A stretch of 64,000 nt of DNA from Cupriavidus numazuensis (GCF_905397435.1 NZ_CAJPVI010000011.1:62001-126000), one strand, 5' to 3'. Shown: positions 45,953 through 54,840, counted from the first letter of the stretch. Notes: generated by a model from the letters alone, not told the origin. Translations and numbers: made by a program.

Positions 45953-46294
45953 CGCTTGTCTCCTTGTGTCGCGTTTTCTTATCTGAGGTATGCCGTGGGG
46001 AATTGCGGGATTGGCGAGAAAAGTATGGACCGCGGCTATTCAGACGTCCAAGACCGATGGTGTCTCAATCCATACCTGCCAAGTATGGCTCGGTCGAATC
46101 GCGCACATGCGCGGCATCCCGCAGCCAGCCCCGCGCGGGGGCGCTGTCAGCCAGGAAGGCGGCCGAGGGCTCGCCCGTCACGGAGCGTCGAATCCATGTA
46201 CCCTGCCAGGGTGGCGCGGTAACGGCGGGTGGCCGAACCGCGCAGGCTCAGACGTTTGGACCTTGCAGATCCACCCCGTCCCGGAGATTGCGAC
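45953..46294. promoter_or_regulatory. Divergent spacer between catA and the VOC gene
   Basis: These 342 bases hold the promoter of catA (leftward) and of the VOC gene (rightward). Several long frames cross it but none has a ribosome site or a recognisable domain, and I see no strong palindrome. No regulator gene is adjacent. Confidence 0.35.
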
Positions 46295-46663
46295 ATGGCC
46301 ATCCAGCTCAACCACACCATCGTGTTTTCCCGCGACAAGAAGGCGTCAGCCGACTTCCTTTGCGAGATCCTGGGACGTCCCGCAGCGGTGCCTTTCGGGC
46401 CGTTTCTTACCGTACGGCTGGACAACGATGTCACGCTCGACTTCATGGACGCGGAAGGCGATGTTGCCATGCAGCACTACGCCTTCCTGGTCAGCGACGC
46501 CGAATTTGAGCAAGGCTTCGGCCGCATCCGGGCGCGCAATCTGATGTTTTGGGCGGACCCCTATCGCCGCCGCCCCGGCGAAGTCAACACGGACGATGGC
46601 GGTCGCCGGATCTATTTTGAGGATCCGAGCCAGCATTTTCTGGAGATCTTCACGAAGGCATAG
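46295..46663 (+). CDS. VOC-superfamily protein (glyoxalase/bleomycin-resistance fold)
   Basis: A 122-residue single-module VOC protein. The first strand is IQLNHTIVFSRDKKASADFL with His6, the middle DVAMQHYAFLVSDAEFEQGF, and it ends RRIYFEDPSQHFLEIFTKA with the final Glu. These His/Glu positions could bind a metal. Function unknown: glyoxalase, fosfomycin-resistance-like or small-molecule binding are all possible. The ATG at 46295 has CCGGAGATTGC upstream. It ends overlapping the convergent MFS gene by 14 bases. Confidence 0.8.
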   Translation: MAIQLNHTIVFSRDKKASADFLCEILGRPAAVPFGPFLTVRLDNDVTLDFMDAEGDVAMQHYAFLVSDAEFEQGFGRIRARNLMFWADPYRRRPGEVNTDDGGRRIYFEDPSQHFLEIFTKA

Positions 46664-47822
46664 GGCGCATGCGCATGGAGAGGCGCGCAGTGCACAGATG
46701 CGCGGCCTCGGCGAAAACCAGAGCGATCGCAATCAATCCGGCACCCACGACACTGAGGTATTGCCGGTCGATGAACAGAAGCACAACGCCCCCGAGAACA
46801 CCTGAACAGGCCAGCCCGCCGTAGGTAGCCGTATTGTTAAGGGCGAGCAGCAGCGGTGCCATTGGGGGCGCGATTTTTACCAGACGGTGCTGTTGCGGCA
46901 CAATCAATCCCCACCCGACCAGCCCCCAGATGATCAAGGCAGCTGCGGCGGTGACCATGTATGCGGAAGTCCATGGCAGCGCACAGAAATTGAGAATGCC
47001 AACACAAAGACCTGCATTGATGATCGTGCGACTGTGGAAGCGGTCGACGAGGCGGCCGGCAAGCATGTTCCCGACCGTCGCGGCACAGCCCCAGACCAGG
47101 AGCATGCCGGCCAGCACGCGTTCGTCACCGCCGGTCACCCGATCCAGCACCAGTCCGGCATACGTATAGACCATCAGGAACCCGCCGAAAGCAAACAGGG
47201 ACGTGAGCAGGGTCAGGGCAACGCGAATGTCGCGCAATGGCGTCAGCCTTTCGCGCAGCGTGATGCGCGCAGGCTGAGGAACCGAGCGCAGCATGGCCCC
47301 AATCCCGATCATCGCGATCAGCCCCAGGAGCGCGACGAACCAGAGCGTGATTCTCCAGCTGCCGAACCCGCCGATGAACGTGCCGATCGGAGCGCCCAGC
47401 GCCGTTGCGCCCGCAAGGCCGGCGGTCACCGTGGCAAGCGCGCGCCCTCTCCTCTCAGGATCTGCAAGTAGCGTGGCAACACCCAACGCAGTGGGAGAGA
47501 ACATCGCCGCGCCAAGGCCCGCCAGCGCGCGACTGAACAGGACCGTGTTCAAATCCGTTGCAAGGGCTGTGATGGCATTGCCAACGACGAAGATACCGAG
47601 CGCGGTGACCAGCAGCAGCTTTCTTGGCCACGCCCCCGCGACAGCCGCCATCACCGGCGCCAGGATCGCATAGGAGAGCGCATAGACGGTGACCATCTGG
47701 CCGGCCAGGCTGGGGGTCGTGTGCAGCGATGCCGCGACGCCTGGAAGAATGCCGGCAACAACGAAGTTGTCCGTCCCCATGGCAAACATGCCGAGGGCCA
47801 GCATGAGTAGTCGACGATCCAT
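46650..47822 (-). CDS. MFS efflux transporter (DHA1/AraJ-like)
   Basis: A 390-residue, 12-helix MFS protein starting MDRRLLMLALGMFAMGTDNF, the typical beginning of the AraJ/arabinose efflux and Cmr group. It has PVMAAVAGAWPRKLLLVTAL (helices 2-3) and the antiporter motif C-like GAPIGTFIGGFGSW. It probably exports a small molecule or drug. It overlaps the convergent VOC gene end by 14 bases. The ribosome site is weak (CGAGTAAAGGTCATTCCA), but the start fits the family. Confidence 0.87.
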   Translation of the reverse strand: MDRRLLMLALGMFAMGTDNFVVAGILPGVAASLHTTPSLAGQMVTVYALSYAILAPVMAAVAGAWPRKLLLVTALGIFVVGNAITALATDLNTVLFSRALAGLGAAMFSPTALGVATLLADPERRGRALATVTAGLAGATALGAPIGTFIGGFGSWRITLWFVALLGLIAMIGIGAMLRSVPQPARITLRERLTPLRDIRVALTLLTSLFAFGGFLMVYTYAGLVLDRVTGGDERVLAGMLLVWGCAATVGNMLAGRLVDRFHSRTIINAGLCVGILNFCALPWTSAYMVTAAAALIIWGLVGWGLIVPQQHRLVKIAPPMAPLLLALNNTATYGGLACSGVLGGVVLLFIDRQYLSVVGAGLIAIALVFAEAAHLCTARLSMRMRPMPS

Positions 47823-47893
47823 TGGAATGACCTTTACTCGAATGACTTTGAATGACGTGAATGACTTCTACGTGGATTGGGACGTGTGTACCC

Positions 47894-48306
47894 CTAGTGC
47901 CTTGCCCATAGCTGCCGGGTCAGTATTCCGTGGGCCGCCTCGATCATGGCGCCCGCGTGCAACAGCCGCATTTCGCGGAACGCCGGTGCCACGAGCTGGA
48001 CGCCGACAGGCAATCCCTGCGACAGCCCCGTCGGGACGTGGAGCCCTGGCAACCCACACACGGCGACAGCCATTAGCGGACTCTGTATTTCCAGCAAGCG
48101 ACGCATTTCGTCGACGGAGCCCTGGTCGGCGCCCCACGGCAATGGCGGGCGACACGACGTAGGCATCAGCACCAGCGGATAGCGCTGGAACAAGATATTC
48201 CAGCTGCGGCGCATTTCATCGCGTGAAGCGATTGCGCCCGCATATCCAGCCAGGCTTGGCTCAGGCGCACAGGCGGCCATGTTGCGGACTGGCGTGCTAA
48301 TGGGCG
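47894..48306 (-). pseudogene. C-terminal remnant of an amidase-signature enzyme
   Basis: About 137 residues at the C-terminal end of an amidase-signature family protein. Recognisable parts are ASRDEMRRSWNILFQRYPLV, LMPTSCRPPLPWG and GLPGLHVPTGLSQGLPVGVQ, normally near residues 330-460 of such enzymes. The Ser-cis-Ser-Lys catalytic region and everything before it are missing. The upstream DNA (from about 48300) belongs instead to an MFS transporter. It has no start codon or ribosome site of its own and is a remnant created by a deletion. Confidence 0.8.
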
Positions 48307-48579
48307 CCGCCCGATACGGTCGGCCAGGGACCCCAGCAACACCGCACCGCACATCGCCCCAAATAGTGCAGAGCTAACCATCATGCCCGCACGGGTAGCA
48401 TCGACATTCATGTCTTTCATGATGGACGGCAACGCAATACCGGAAACAGCAAGGTCATATCCGTCAAATATGATGACCAATGCGCACCACGCCAGAATCG
48501 ATACATGGAAGGCATTGAATTTCGCGTCGTCCGCGACTTTTAGCAAATCAATATATCGACCGTTGCTTCGTTCGTTCAC
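48300..48579 (-). pseudogene. N-terminal remnant of an AAHS-type MFS transporter
   Basis: An intact start (ATG 48579, with CAGGAGACAACGG before it) leads into 92 residues of an aromatic acid MFS carrier: FHVSILAWCALVIIFDGYDL (AAHS motif DGYD), then MMVSSALFGAMCGAVLLGSL, then ADRIGRRP. From there the frame continues as unrelated residues to a stop at 48166, while the amidase tail reads in another frame. Hence only helices 1-2 remain. It may still be transcribed. Confidence 0.8.
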
Positions 48580-48737
48580 CGTTGTCTCCTGCTGTAATTC
48601 CGACTACATACAAAAAATGCACCACGTGACTTCAATGTTGAAGCCATCATCGCTTGGTAACTGATGGGATTCCGCGATCCGGATGCTTGATACGTGCCGC
48701 CGCCGCTTTCACTGCCCCTGACGAGAAGGACTATTTT

Positions 48738-49772
48738 TCAGGCGTTGATCATCGTGTCGTGATGGCTCTTTTGCTCTCGTGCCGGGAAATCCGGCAGCTG
48801 TCGTGAGCCCGAGGCAGGGTCCAGGAAGTGCGCGCGATAGTCTTGCGGTGAAATGCCCAGGTTTCTTCGAAATACCGAACGCATTCGGTGTGCCGTACAA
48901 AAGCCGCACTCATAGGCGATTGCCTTGATCGGCCTGGATGTTGTCTCAAGCAAGCTTCTGGCGGCGTCCAGCCGTACGGCTTCGACAAAGTCCATCACAC
49001 TGATGCTGGACTCCCGCATGAATATCCGCGTGAAGTGGCGAACGCTCATTCTCGCGACGTTCGCGAGGACGTTGAGCGACAGGTCCGCGGTCAGATTGGC
49101 AAACACGTACTCGTGCACGCGCGAAACCAATGAACTGGGCTCCACCGATGTATTGAGGTAAGGGCTGAACTGTGACTGGCCCCCTGCGCGATGCGTAAAG
49201 AGCAATAGCTGCTTGGCAACCTGGATGGCTACCTCCCGGCCATGGTCTCTTGCAAGCAGATAGAGGCTCATGTCGATCCCGGCCGTGACGCCCGCAGACG
49301 TCACCAGATTGCCGTCCTGGATATACAGCCTGTCAGGGCTTACCACGGCCGTTGGACACTCCCGGGCAAGGCTGGCCGCATCATTCCAGTGGGTCGTGAC
49401 ATGCTTGCCGTCGAGGACACCGGCTCTGGCCAGAAGGAATGTGCCGTTACAGATTGTGCAAATACATGTCGAACTGAGAGACGCTGCCCGGATCCATGAA
49501 TACAGGGAAGGCGCAAAGCTCTGTTGAGGCAACGTGGGCCCGCCGGCGATGAGCAATAGCTCATAGGCGCCATCGGATTCAGAAAATAGGCGATCCGGAT
49601 GGATTTCCAGTCCATTGGAGCAACGTATCCGTCCCGGTTCAGTTCCCAGAATTTCAAAGGAATACTGATCTTCCGAAGAAAGAAAGCGATTGGCTTCCGC
49701 AAAGACATCAAGCGGCCCGGAGACATCCAGGCCCTGAACCTCGGGAAACACCAGAACGGCTGCGGTTTTCAT
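48738..49772 (-). CDS. GlxA-type transcriptional regulator (DJ-1/PfpI + AraC)
   Basis: A 344-residue regulator. The N-terminal DJ-1/PfpI-like domain (about 1-175) runs from TAAVLVFPEVQGLDVSGPLD, through the nucleophile-elbow position CICNGTFLLARAG, to VTTHWNDAASLAREC. The AraC HTH pair spans about 215-320: MSVRHFTRIFMRESSISVMD, then AIAYECGFCTAHRMRSVFRR. Function unknown; GlxA relatives respond to amino-acid derivatives or nitrogen compounds. It is one of two such genes here (the other at 51227-52228), sharing the same layout. The deletion scar lies about 160 bases downstream. Confidence 0.88.
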   Translation of the reverse strand: MKTAAVLVFPEVQGLDVSGPLDVFAEANRFLSSEDQYSFEILGTEPGRIRCSNGLEIHPDRLFSESDGAYELLLIAGGPTLPQQSFAPSLYSWIRAASLSSTCICTICNGTFLLARAGVLDGKHVTTHWNDAASLARECPTAVVSPDRLYIQDGNLVTSAGVTAGIDMSLYLLARDHGREVAIQVAKQLLLFTHRAGGQSQFSPYLNTSVEPSSLVSRVHEYVFANLTADLSLNVLANVARMSVRHFTRIFMRESSISVMDFVEAVRLDAARSLLETTSRPIKAIAYECGFCTAHRMRSVFRRNLGISPQDYRAHFLDPASGSRQLPDFPAREQKSHHDTMINA

Positions 49773-49831
49773 GTCAACGTCGGTACATCGGGTAAGGCAC
49801 TTCCCACCTTTTTGACTTTTGTCATCCGCCT

Positions 49832-50035
49832 TTACAACGCGGAGCCTGATGCCGTCGCATCCGCCGTAGCCGGAGTGGCATGCTCCATTGGACTGTCATA
49901 AAGCCCGGCAAATCTGCCGTTCCGGCTTGCCTGTTCCAGGACGTCTTCCGGGATCAACGTGGCGAGCAGATAGGTTGAGTACCCGCCGAACAGTACGGCC
50001 AGGAGAACGTATGTGACGGAAAGCAGCGCGAACAT
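49832..50035 (-). CDS. Small single-pass membrane protein
   Basis: A 67-residue protein with a strong N-terminal transmembrane segment (MFALLSVTYVLLAVLFGGYS, then TYLLATLI), and a polar tail rich in Ala, Thr and Ser (HATPATADATASGSAL). No known family. I chose the ATG at 50035, because CCGGAG is placed 9 bases upstream and the hydrophobic segment starts directly; the frame back to 50149 adds basic residues without support. It lies downstream of the M24 peptidase gene on the same strand, with 228 bases between. Confidence 0.6.
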   Translation of the reverse strand: MFALLSVTYVLLAVLFGGYSTYLLATLIPEDVLEQASRNGRFAGLYDSPMEHATPATADATASGSAL

Positions 50036-50263
50036 GAGCAACTCCGGTTCAGTAGCTTGAAACAAGTGCGCTAAACCGTCCTTCTTGAGACGAAGCGCGA
50101 TACGCGACCTGGCCCGTCGCTGACCCTGCATACCCATACGAGCCTTCAAGGGGAGTGTAGGCGGTGCAGCACGCTTCCCTCATGCCAGACAGCGAGCGAA
50201 TCCGGCCAAAGAACGGAGGTTTCTGGTCCAGGCTGGACCGGACGGGTGCAGGTATTTCCGAAG

Positions 50264-50950
50264 TCACAGATAGTCTTCGTCTTCCAGCAGCATGTCCTCG
50301 AAGAACGCGCCGAATCGCTTCTCGGGATCACGGATGTGGATCTCCAGGATCCAGCGCATCGCCGACGGGCTCGCATCGAAGTCGGCCAGCGAGCCAGTGT
50401 GGATGGTGGCGTGCGGGAAGTCCGATACGCGGTGGCCCGGCAGATCGAAGTTGAGTTCCCAGCCCATCGACGCGGCAATACGGTCCGCTTCGGCGTAAAG
50501 CCTCTGCCCGGTCAGGCGGTCGCGCTTCCAGATGCCGCGCATTTCGTGGAACAGCGCCTCGGCATCGCGCGCACAACGCGCGTAGCCAGCATGTTGCCCC
50601 ACCACAAACGACGCGCCGCCATCCCCTTCCCAGGCGTCCAGACGAGGGGCGATGTCGATGAAGAAGATGTCGTTGTCCTGCAGGATCACCCCCGGCTCGG
50701 ATGCCAGCTTCATCGGCTTGATGGTGTTGCGGCCAAAGCGGACGCGCGTGGGATGCCAGCTCAGCGCAAGGCCTGCGTCGAGCAGGACACGCCTCGCCAT
50801 CTGTACGGCGTCTTCCTCGACCATGCCCGGTTTGACGCGGGCAGCGATCTCGGCGATCGCCTCACGGGTCTTCTTGCGGGCCAGCAACATGCCGTCGACG
50901 GAAAAGGCCGGCCCGACGCGCTCGGCCAGAGACAGGGAAACTTCATGCAT
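50264..50950 (-). CDS. M24-family metallopeptidase-like protein (Xaa-Pro aminopeptidase fold)
   Basis: A 228-residue protein consisting only of the pita-bread catalytic fold, without the N-terminal creatinase domain. Metal-ligand candidates are two Asp in DIFFIDIAPRLDAWEGDGG, His in DFPHATIHTG, and two Glu in ILEIHIRDPEKRFGAFFED. Family enzymes remove Xaa-Pro N-termini or, as in creatinase relatives, cleave small nitrogen compounds. The ATG at 50950 has GCAGGAGTGAACAGA. It is divergent from the GlxA-type regulator at 51227, its likely controller. Confidence 0.78.
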   Translation of the reverse strand: MHEVSLSLAERVGPAFSVDGMLLARKKTREAIAEIAARVKPGMVEEDAVQMARRVLLDAGLALSWHPTRVRFGRNTIKPMKLASEPGVILQDNDIFFIDIAPRLDAWEGDGGASFVVGQHAGYARCARDAEALFHEMRGIWKRDRLTGQRLYAEADRIAASMGWELNFDLPGHRVSDFPHATIHTGSLADFDASPSAMRWILEIHIRDPEKRFGAFFEDMLLEDEDYL

Positions 50951-51226
50951 TCTGTTCACTCCTGCGAGAAGGCCGAAACGGCTTCGACCCTTGAGGAGAG
51001 ATTGTTCCAGCGCGCATGGCTGAAGGCAGCGTTGACGGACGGCTGGAACGTGCCAATCCGCGTGGCTTTCGTGCCAGTCTCCGTCACCCGAAAATTCTGG
51101 GTGTTTCTTGCGCCAAACGACGTGGAATTCCGGCCATGGCACGGGAAGCCTGGCGCCCGGGAGCCCCTTTCCGCTATCGTTCGGGGTTCGACGAAGTCCT
51201 CGTCCCGCGCCCTGGAAGCTACGCCC

Positions 51227-52228
51227 ATGACTCGAACTGTTGCCCTGCTGGTCTTTCCCGGCGTGCAGGCCCTGGACGTCAGTGGCCCGATGGACGTGTT
51301 TGCCGAGGCGAACCGCTTCGTGCCCAGTGACGCGGGCTACGAGATCGAGGTCATCGGCATCGGCGACGACGCGCTGGTTGCCTGCTCCAATGGCTTGCTG
51401 CTCAAGGTGCACCGCGCGTATGCCGACGTCGACCCGTCGGACAGCCGCTACGACCTGATCCTGGCCGCGGGCGGGCCGGACTTGCCAGCGGCCATCTGGG
51501 AGGCAGGTGCGTATGATTGGCTGCGACGCGTGTGCGCGGCCTCGCGCCGCTACGGATCGATCTGCAACGGCGCCTTCGCCCTCGCGCGGGCCGGCCTGCT
51601 CGAGGACCGCACCGTCACCACGCACTGGAATGATGCGGAAGCGCTCCGGCACCTCTGCCCCACCACCCGTGTGGAGGCAGACAGAATCTTCGTACGTGAC
51701 GGCGATCTTTATACGTCGGCCGGGGTGACGGCGGGCATCGACCTTTCGCTATACCTGCTGGCACAGGATCATGGCGACGATGTCGCACTCAGCGTCGCCA
51801 GACGGCTGCTGGTGGTCATGCAGCGAGCGGGCGGCCAATCGCAGTTCAGTCCCTACCTGACGCCCTACGCGGAGCCGACCTCGCCGATCGCGCAGGTGCG
51901 CGAATACGTGCTGGCACACCTCGCGGACGACCTCAGCGTCAGCGTCCTGGCCGGCGTCGCGAAAATGAGCCTGCGCAACTTCGCGCGGATCTTTGCGCGG
52001 GAAGCCAGGATGACCCCCGCCGCCTTCGTCGAAAGCGCCCGGGTCGATGCGGCGCGCGTCATGCTCGAAAACGGCAAGGCTCCGCTCAAGCGTGTCGCGT
52101 ACGAATGCGGCTTCGGCGACCCGCACAATATGCGTCAAATCTTCAAGCGACGGTTCGGGGTGTCGCCCCAGCAGTATCGCGCGACATTTTCCACGCCGGC
52201 AGCAGACTCGGTCGTTCCCGGACCTTGA
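51227..52228 (+). CDS. GlxA-type transcriptional regulator (DJ-1/PfpI + AraC)
   Basis: A 333-residue paralogue of the regulator at 48738-49772. DJ-1/PfpI-like domain: TVALLVFPGVQALDVSGPMD at the start, then SICNGAFALARAG with the elbow Cys, then VTTHWNDAEALRHLC. The AraC HTH covers about 210-320: MSLRNFARIFAREARMTPAA, then RVAYECGFGDPHNMRQIFKR. The start with CTGGAAGCTACGCCC is preferred although the frame runs far upstream to 50246, where it crosses the minus-strand peptidase gene. It probably regulates that divergent M24 gene across a 276-base spacer. Confidence 0.88.
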   Translation: MTRTVALLVFPGVQALDVSGPMDVFAEANRFVPSDAGYEIEVIGIGDDALVACSNGLLLKVHRAYADVDPSDSRYDLILAAGGPDLPAAIWEAGAYDWLRRVCAASRRYGSICNGAFALARAGLLEDRTVTTHWNDAEALRHLCPTTRVEADRIFVRDGDLYTSAGVTAGIDLSLYLLAQDHGDDVALSVARRLLVVMQRAGGQSQFSPYLTPYAEPTSPIAQVREYVLAHLADDLSVSVLAGVAKMSLRNFARIFAREARMTPAAFVESARVDAARVMLENGKAPLKRVAYECGFGDPHNMRQIFKRRFGVSPQQYRATFSTPAADSVVPGP

Positions 52229-52366
52229 CACCGACGCTGGCCCCACGCCACCGCCGTTTGGCCTGAATCGCCCCCCGGCGCAGATGCCATCGCTCGTCCG
52301 GCATGGCCATACTTGTCGCGGATGCTCGCAATCCCGCCTGCATCTCCGCATCAGACACAAGACGTC

Positions 52367-53341
52367 ATGCTAAAGCGACTATTCCTTTCCACGCTCATTG
52401 CGGCGAGCCCGCTGCCGGCCTGTGCGGCGAACGCAGTTGTCCCCGCCATGCAATCGCCCGCCAGCCAGGAGACTACGCCAGACGATTACTTCCATACCGG
52501 TGCAGGCGCGCGGTATCTGCGTCGCGCCGATGCCGATCTCGTCGTTGTGCCCTTGCGCGACAACATCACCGTGCTAATGGGCTCCGGTGGCAACATCACG
52601 GTGCTTTCCGGCAAGGAAGGGAAGTTCCTGGTCGATGCAGGCATCAGCAAGTCGCAGGAGAAACTGCGGGCCGCGCTTGAGAAGATCAGCCCGACCCCGC
52701 CAAAGTACGTCGTGAACACACATTGGCACTGGGATCACACCGATGGCAATGCAGGCATGCATGCGGCCGGCGCCACCATCGTCGCGCAAGAGAATACCTT
52801 CCGGCATCTGACCGAAACCACGCATGTCAACGCCTGGAACTGGACATTCCAGCCGGTGCCGGACGATGCACGGCCGACTTTGCTGGTCAAGGACCGGAAG
52901 ACCTTCGATTTCGCGGGCAGCCGGGTCGAAGTGGAAAACTTCGGCCACGGTCATACCGACGGAGATCTATGGGTCTACTTCGCGAAGGCAGATGTCCTGG
53001 TGCTCGGCGACACCTTCTGGAACGGCTTCTATCCCTATATCGACAATGAGGATGGCGGCAGCATCGACGGCGCGATCCAATGGGCCAACAAGGCAGTGGC
53101 GCGTACCACGGCGCATACGATTGTCGTTCCTGGCCACGGAGCGGTCGGCACGCGCGCGCAGCTGATCGAGTTTCGCGACATGCTGGTCGCGGTCCGCAAC
53201 AACGTGGCAACCCTGAAGAAGCAAGGCAAGTCGCTCGACGAGATCATTGCGGCCAGGCCGACGGCTGCGTTCGATGAGAAATGGGGCAATTTTGTGTTCA
53301 ACGGCGACCAGTTCACAAAGATGGTCCATGCCGGCTTGTAG
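52367..53341 (+). CDS. Exported metallo-beta-lactamase-fold hydrolase
   Basis: A 324-residue protein. Residues 1-22 form a signal peptide (LFLSTLIAASPLPACA). The zinc motif H-x-H-x-D-H is at 119-124 (NTHWHWDHTDGN), a further His in NFGHGHTDGD, Asp in LGDTFWNGFYP and His in IVVPGHGAVG complete the usual set. The family is broad (lactamases, lactonases, glyoxalase II, quinoprotein relay proteins), and this one resembles SoxH/cyclase-like periplasmic forms; the substrate is unknown. The start at 52367 follows no clear site, but the signal peptide fixes it. Confidence 0.85.
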   Translation: MLKRLFLSTLIAASPLPACAANAVVPAMQSPASQETTPDDYFHTGAGARYLRRADADLVVVPLRDNITVLMGSGGNITVLSGKEGKFLVDAGISKSQEKLRAALEKISPTPPKYVVNTHWHWDHTDGNAGMHAAGATIVAQENTFRHLTETTHVNAWNWTFQPVPDDARPTLLVKDRKTFDFAGSRVEVENFGHGHTDGDLWVYFAKADVLVLGDTFWNGFYPYIDNEDGGSIDGAIQWANKAVARTTAHTIVVPGHGAVGTRAQLIEFRDMLVAVRNNVATLKKQGKSLDEIIAARPTAAFDEKWGNFVFNGDQFTKMVHAGL

Positions 53342-53354
53342 GGACGTTTGGCCG

Positions 53355-53627
53355 TTACCGGAGATCGCGTTCCCGCGCGGTCTTGATGGCGCCGGGCGCC
53401 ACAACCGCTGTCGCTGTCGTGGCATCGCCCGTATCCAGTACAACCCGTCTCGCGCGAAGTAGCGGCTGGATGTGCCGCCACGGCACCTGTCCTGCCACTT
53501 CCTGTGATGCCGGCTGAACGACTTCCACGCACATGGGCTGCGCATCGACAGGCGACCGTCTGATCGTCAACTGGTAGCCGCTGGCCAGCAGCGACGCTAG
53601 CCGAATCTGGGTGTGTGTCAGGCTCAT
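53355..53627 (-). CDS. Small hypothetical protein downstream of madM
   Basis: A 90-residue reading frame starting 24 bases after the madM stop, same strand. Composition is plausible for a protein (LTHTQIRLASLLASGYQLTI, then PMCVEVVQPASQEVAGQVPW), but there is no known domain and the ribosome site is weak (CCAGCGGCAATC). It is convergent with the metallo-hydrolase gene, ending 13 bases from it. Probably co-transcribed with madLM if real. Confidence 0.45.
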   Translation of the reverse strand: MSLTHTQIRLASLLASGYQLTIRRSPVDAQPMCVEVVQPASQEVAGQVPWRHIQPLLRARRVVLDTGDATTATAVVAPGAIKTARERDLR

Positions 53628-53651
53628 GATTGCCGCTGGCCGGGATCGGGC

Positions 53652-54431
53652 TCAGCCCACCAGCGCCTTGGTGGCCAGGTACAGCACCGAAGGCCCGAGC
53701 AGGCAACCCAGCCCCGTGTGGAACGTGGCCACCAGCGCGCCATAGGGCACCAGCCGGCGATCCGTGGCGGCCAGGCCGGCCGATACACCGCTGACCGTGC
53801 CGGCGAGTCCGCCGAACACCATCGCCGCGCGCGGGTTGTTCAGGCCCAGGAAGCCGGCCGCGAACGGCGTGCCGATCATCACGATGATGGCCTTGACCAG
53901 GCCCGTGGCAATCGACAGCGCCATTACGTCGGAACTGGCGCCCAGCGCCGCGCCCGTCACGGGGCCAACGATGTAGGTCACCGCGCCGGCGCCGATGGTC
54001 GTCATGCTGACCGCATCGTTGTAGCCGAACGCCCGCGCTACCAGCGCGCCGACGATGAACGGGACCACGGTGCCCAGCAGCAGGGACACGGCACCCACCA
54101 TGCCGGCCTTGCGTGCCTCGCGCACCTGCACCTCGAAGGCCGTGGCGACAATGGCAAAGTCGCGCAGCATGGCACCGCCCATCAGGCCGATGCCCGAGAA
54201 CAGCGCGAAATCGGCCATCCCTTTTTCCTTGCCGGTCACCACGCCGCCGTAATACGCCAGCGCAAGGCCGATCATGATGGCGATGGCCGAGGCATGCAGG
54301 CGCCCCTTCGTGAGCCGTTTCGAGATCTGCGAGGACACCCACATCACGATGCCGACGGTAGCGAATGCCGTCACGAGACCGTTATGGAGCAGGACGTTAT
54401 CGAACATCATGGCCGGAGCAGCGATAGTCAT
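53652..54431 (-). CDS. madM: Malonate transporter subunit MadM
   Basis: A 259-residue membrane protein with about eight helices, starting MFDNVLLHNGLVTAFATVGI and including FALFSGIGLMGGAMLRDFAI, VGPVTGAALGASSDVMALSI, and LGLNNPRAAMVFGGLAGTVS. It matches my memory of MadM, which with MadL forms a sodium-dependent malonate uptake system. The ATG at 54431 with CGGGAGAACGCC follows the madL stop by 13 bases. No malonate decarboxylase (mdc/mad) genes are in the window, so the transporter is separated from its usual enzymes. Confidence 0.82.
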   Translation of the reverse strand: MTIAAPAMMFDNVLLHNGLVTAFATVGIVMWVSSQISKRLTKGRLHASAIAIMIGLALAYYGGVVTGKEKGMADFALFSGIGLMGGAMLRDFAIVATAFEVQVREARKAGMVGAVSLLLGTVVPFIVGALVARAFGYNDAVSMTTIGAGAVTYIVGPVTGAALGASSDVMALSIATGLVKAIIVMIGTPFAAGFLGLNNPRAAMVFGGLAGTVSGVSAGLAATDRRLVPYGALVATFHTGLGCLLGPSVLYLATKALVG

Positions 54432-54444
54432 GGCGTTCTCCCGC

Positions 54445-54840
54445 TTATTTCGAAGCTGCTTCGGCCGCCAACGGCGGCAGGGGCTCGTGGTCGCCGGTGC
54501 GGCTGAGCAGTGCAATCAGGCAGGCGCAGGCTGCCGCCGCCAGGATTGCCGACAGCAACGCCACCGGGCCGCCGCGCAGCGCCGCCACCACGTTCTGCTG
54601 GGCCGCCATCGCCACCACCACGGGGATATACATCGCGCCCCAGAATCCCACGCCGGCTTCGGTCTCCTTCGGCATCAGGCCCCGGTCATGCAGGTAGAGC
54701 CGCAGGAATATCAGCAGCAGCATGGCGATGCCCACGCCGCCGACGTTGGACTTGACGCCGATGGCGGCGCCCAGCAGGTCGCCAAGGTAGAGGCCCACCA
54801 GATGGCAGATGGCCAGTAGCGCGGTTCCGTAGATGATCAT
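54445..54840 (-). CDS. madL: Malonate transporter subunit MadL
   Basis: A 131-residue protein with about four helices: IYGTALLAICHLVGLYLGDL, GVKSNVGGVGIAMLLLIFLR, GVGFWGAMYIPVVVAMAAQQ, then VALLSAILAAAACACLIALL. The second segment is the conserved MadL glycine-rich stretch. It is the partner subunit of MadM for malonate/Na+ uptake. The ATG at 54840 has CTAGGAGACACC. First gene of the unit; the upstream spacer 54841-55202 carries its promoter. Confidence 0.82.
   Translation of the reverse strand: MIIYGTALLAICHLVGLYLGDLLGAAIGVKSNVGGVGIAMLLLIFLRLYLHDRGLMPKETEAGVGFWGAMYIPVVVAMAAQQNVVAALRGGPVALLSAILAAAACACLIALLSRTGDHEPLPPLAAEAASK

Noticed and set aside
50246..51226. N-terminal extension of the GlxA-type regulator
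   Set aside because: The frame is open but runs antisense through the M24 gene. The conserved protein starts at 51227 with a ribosome site.
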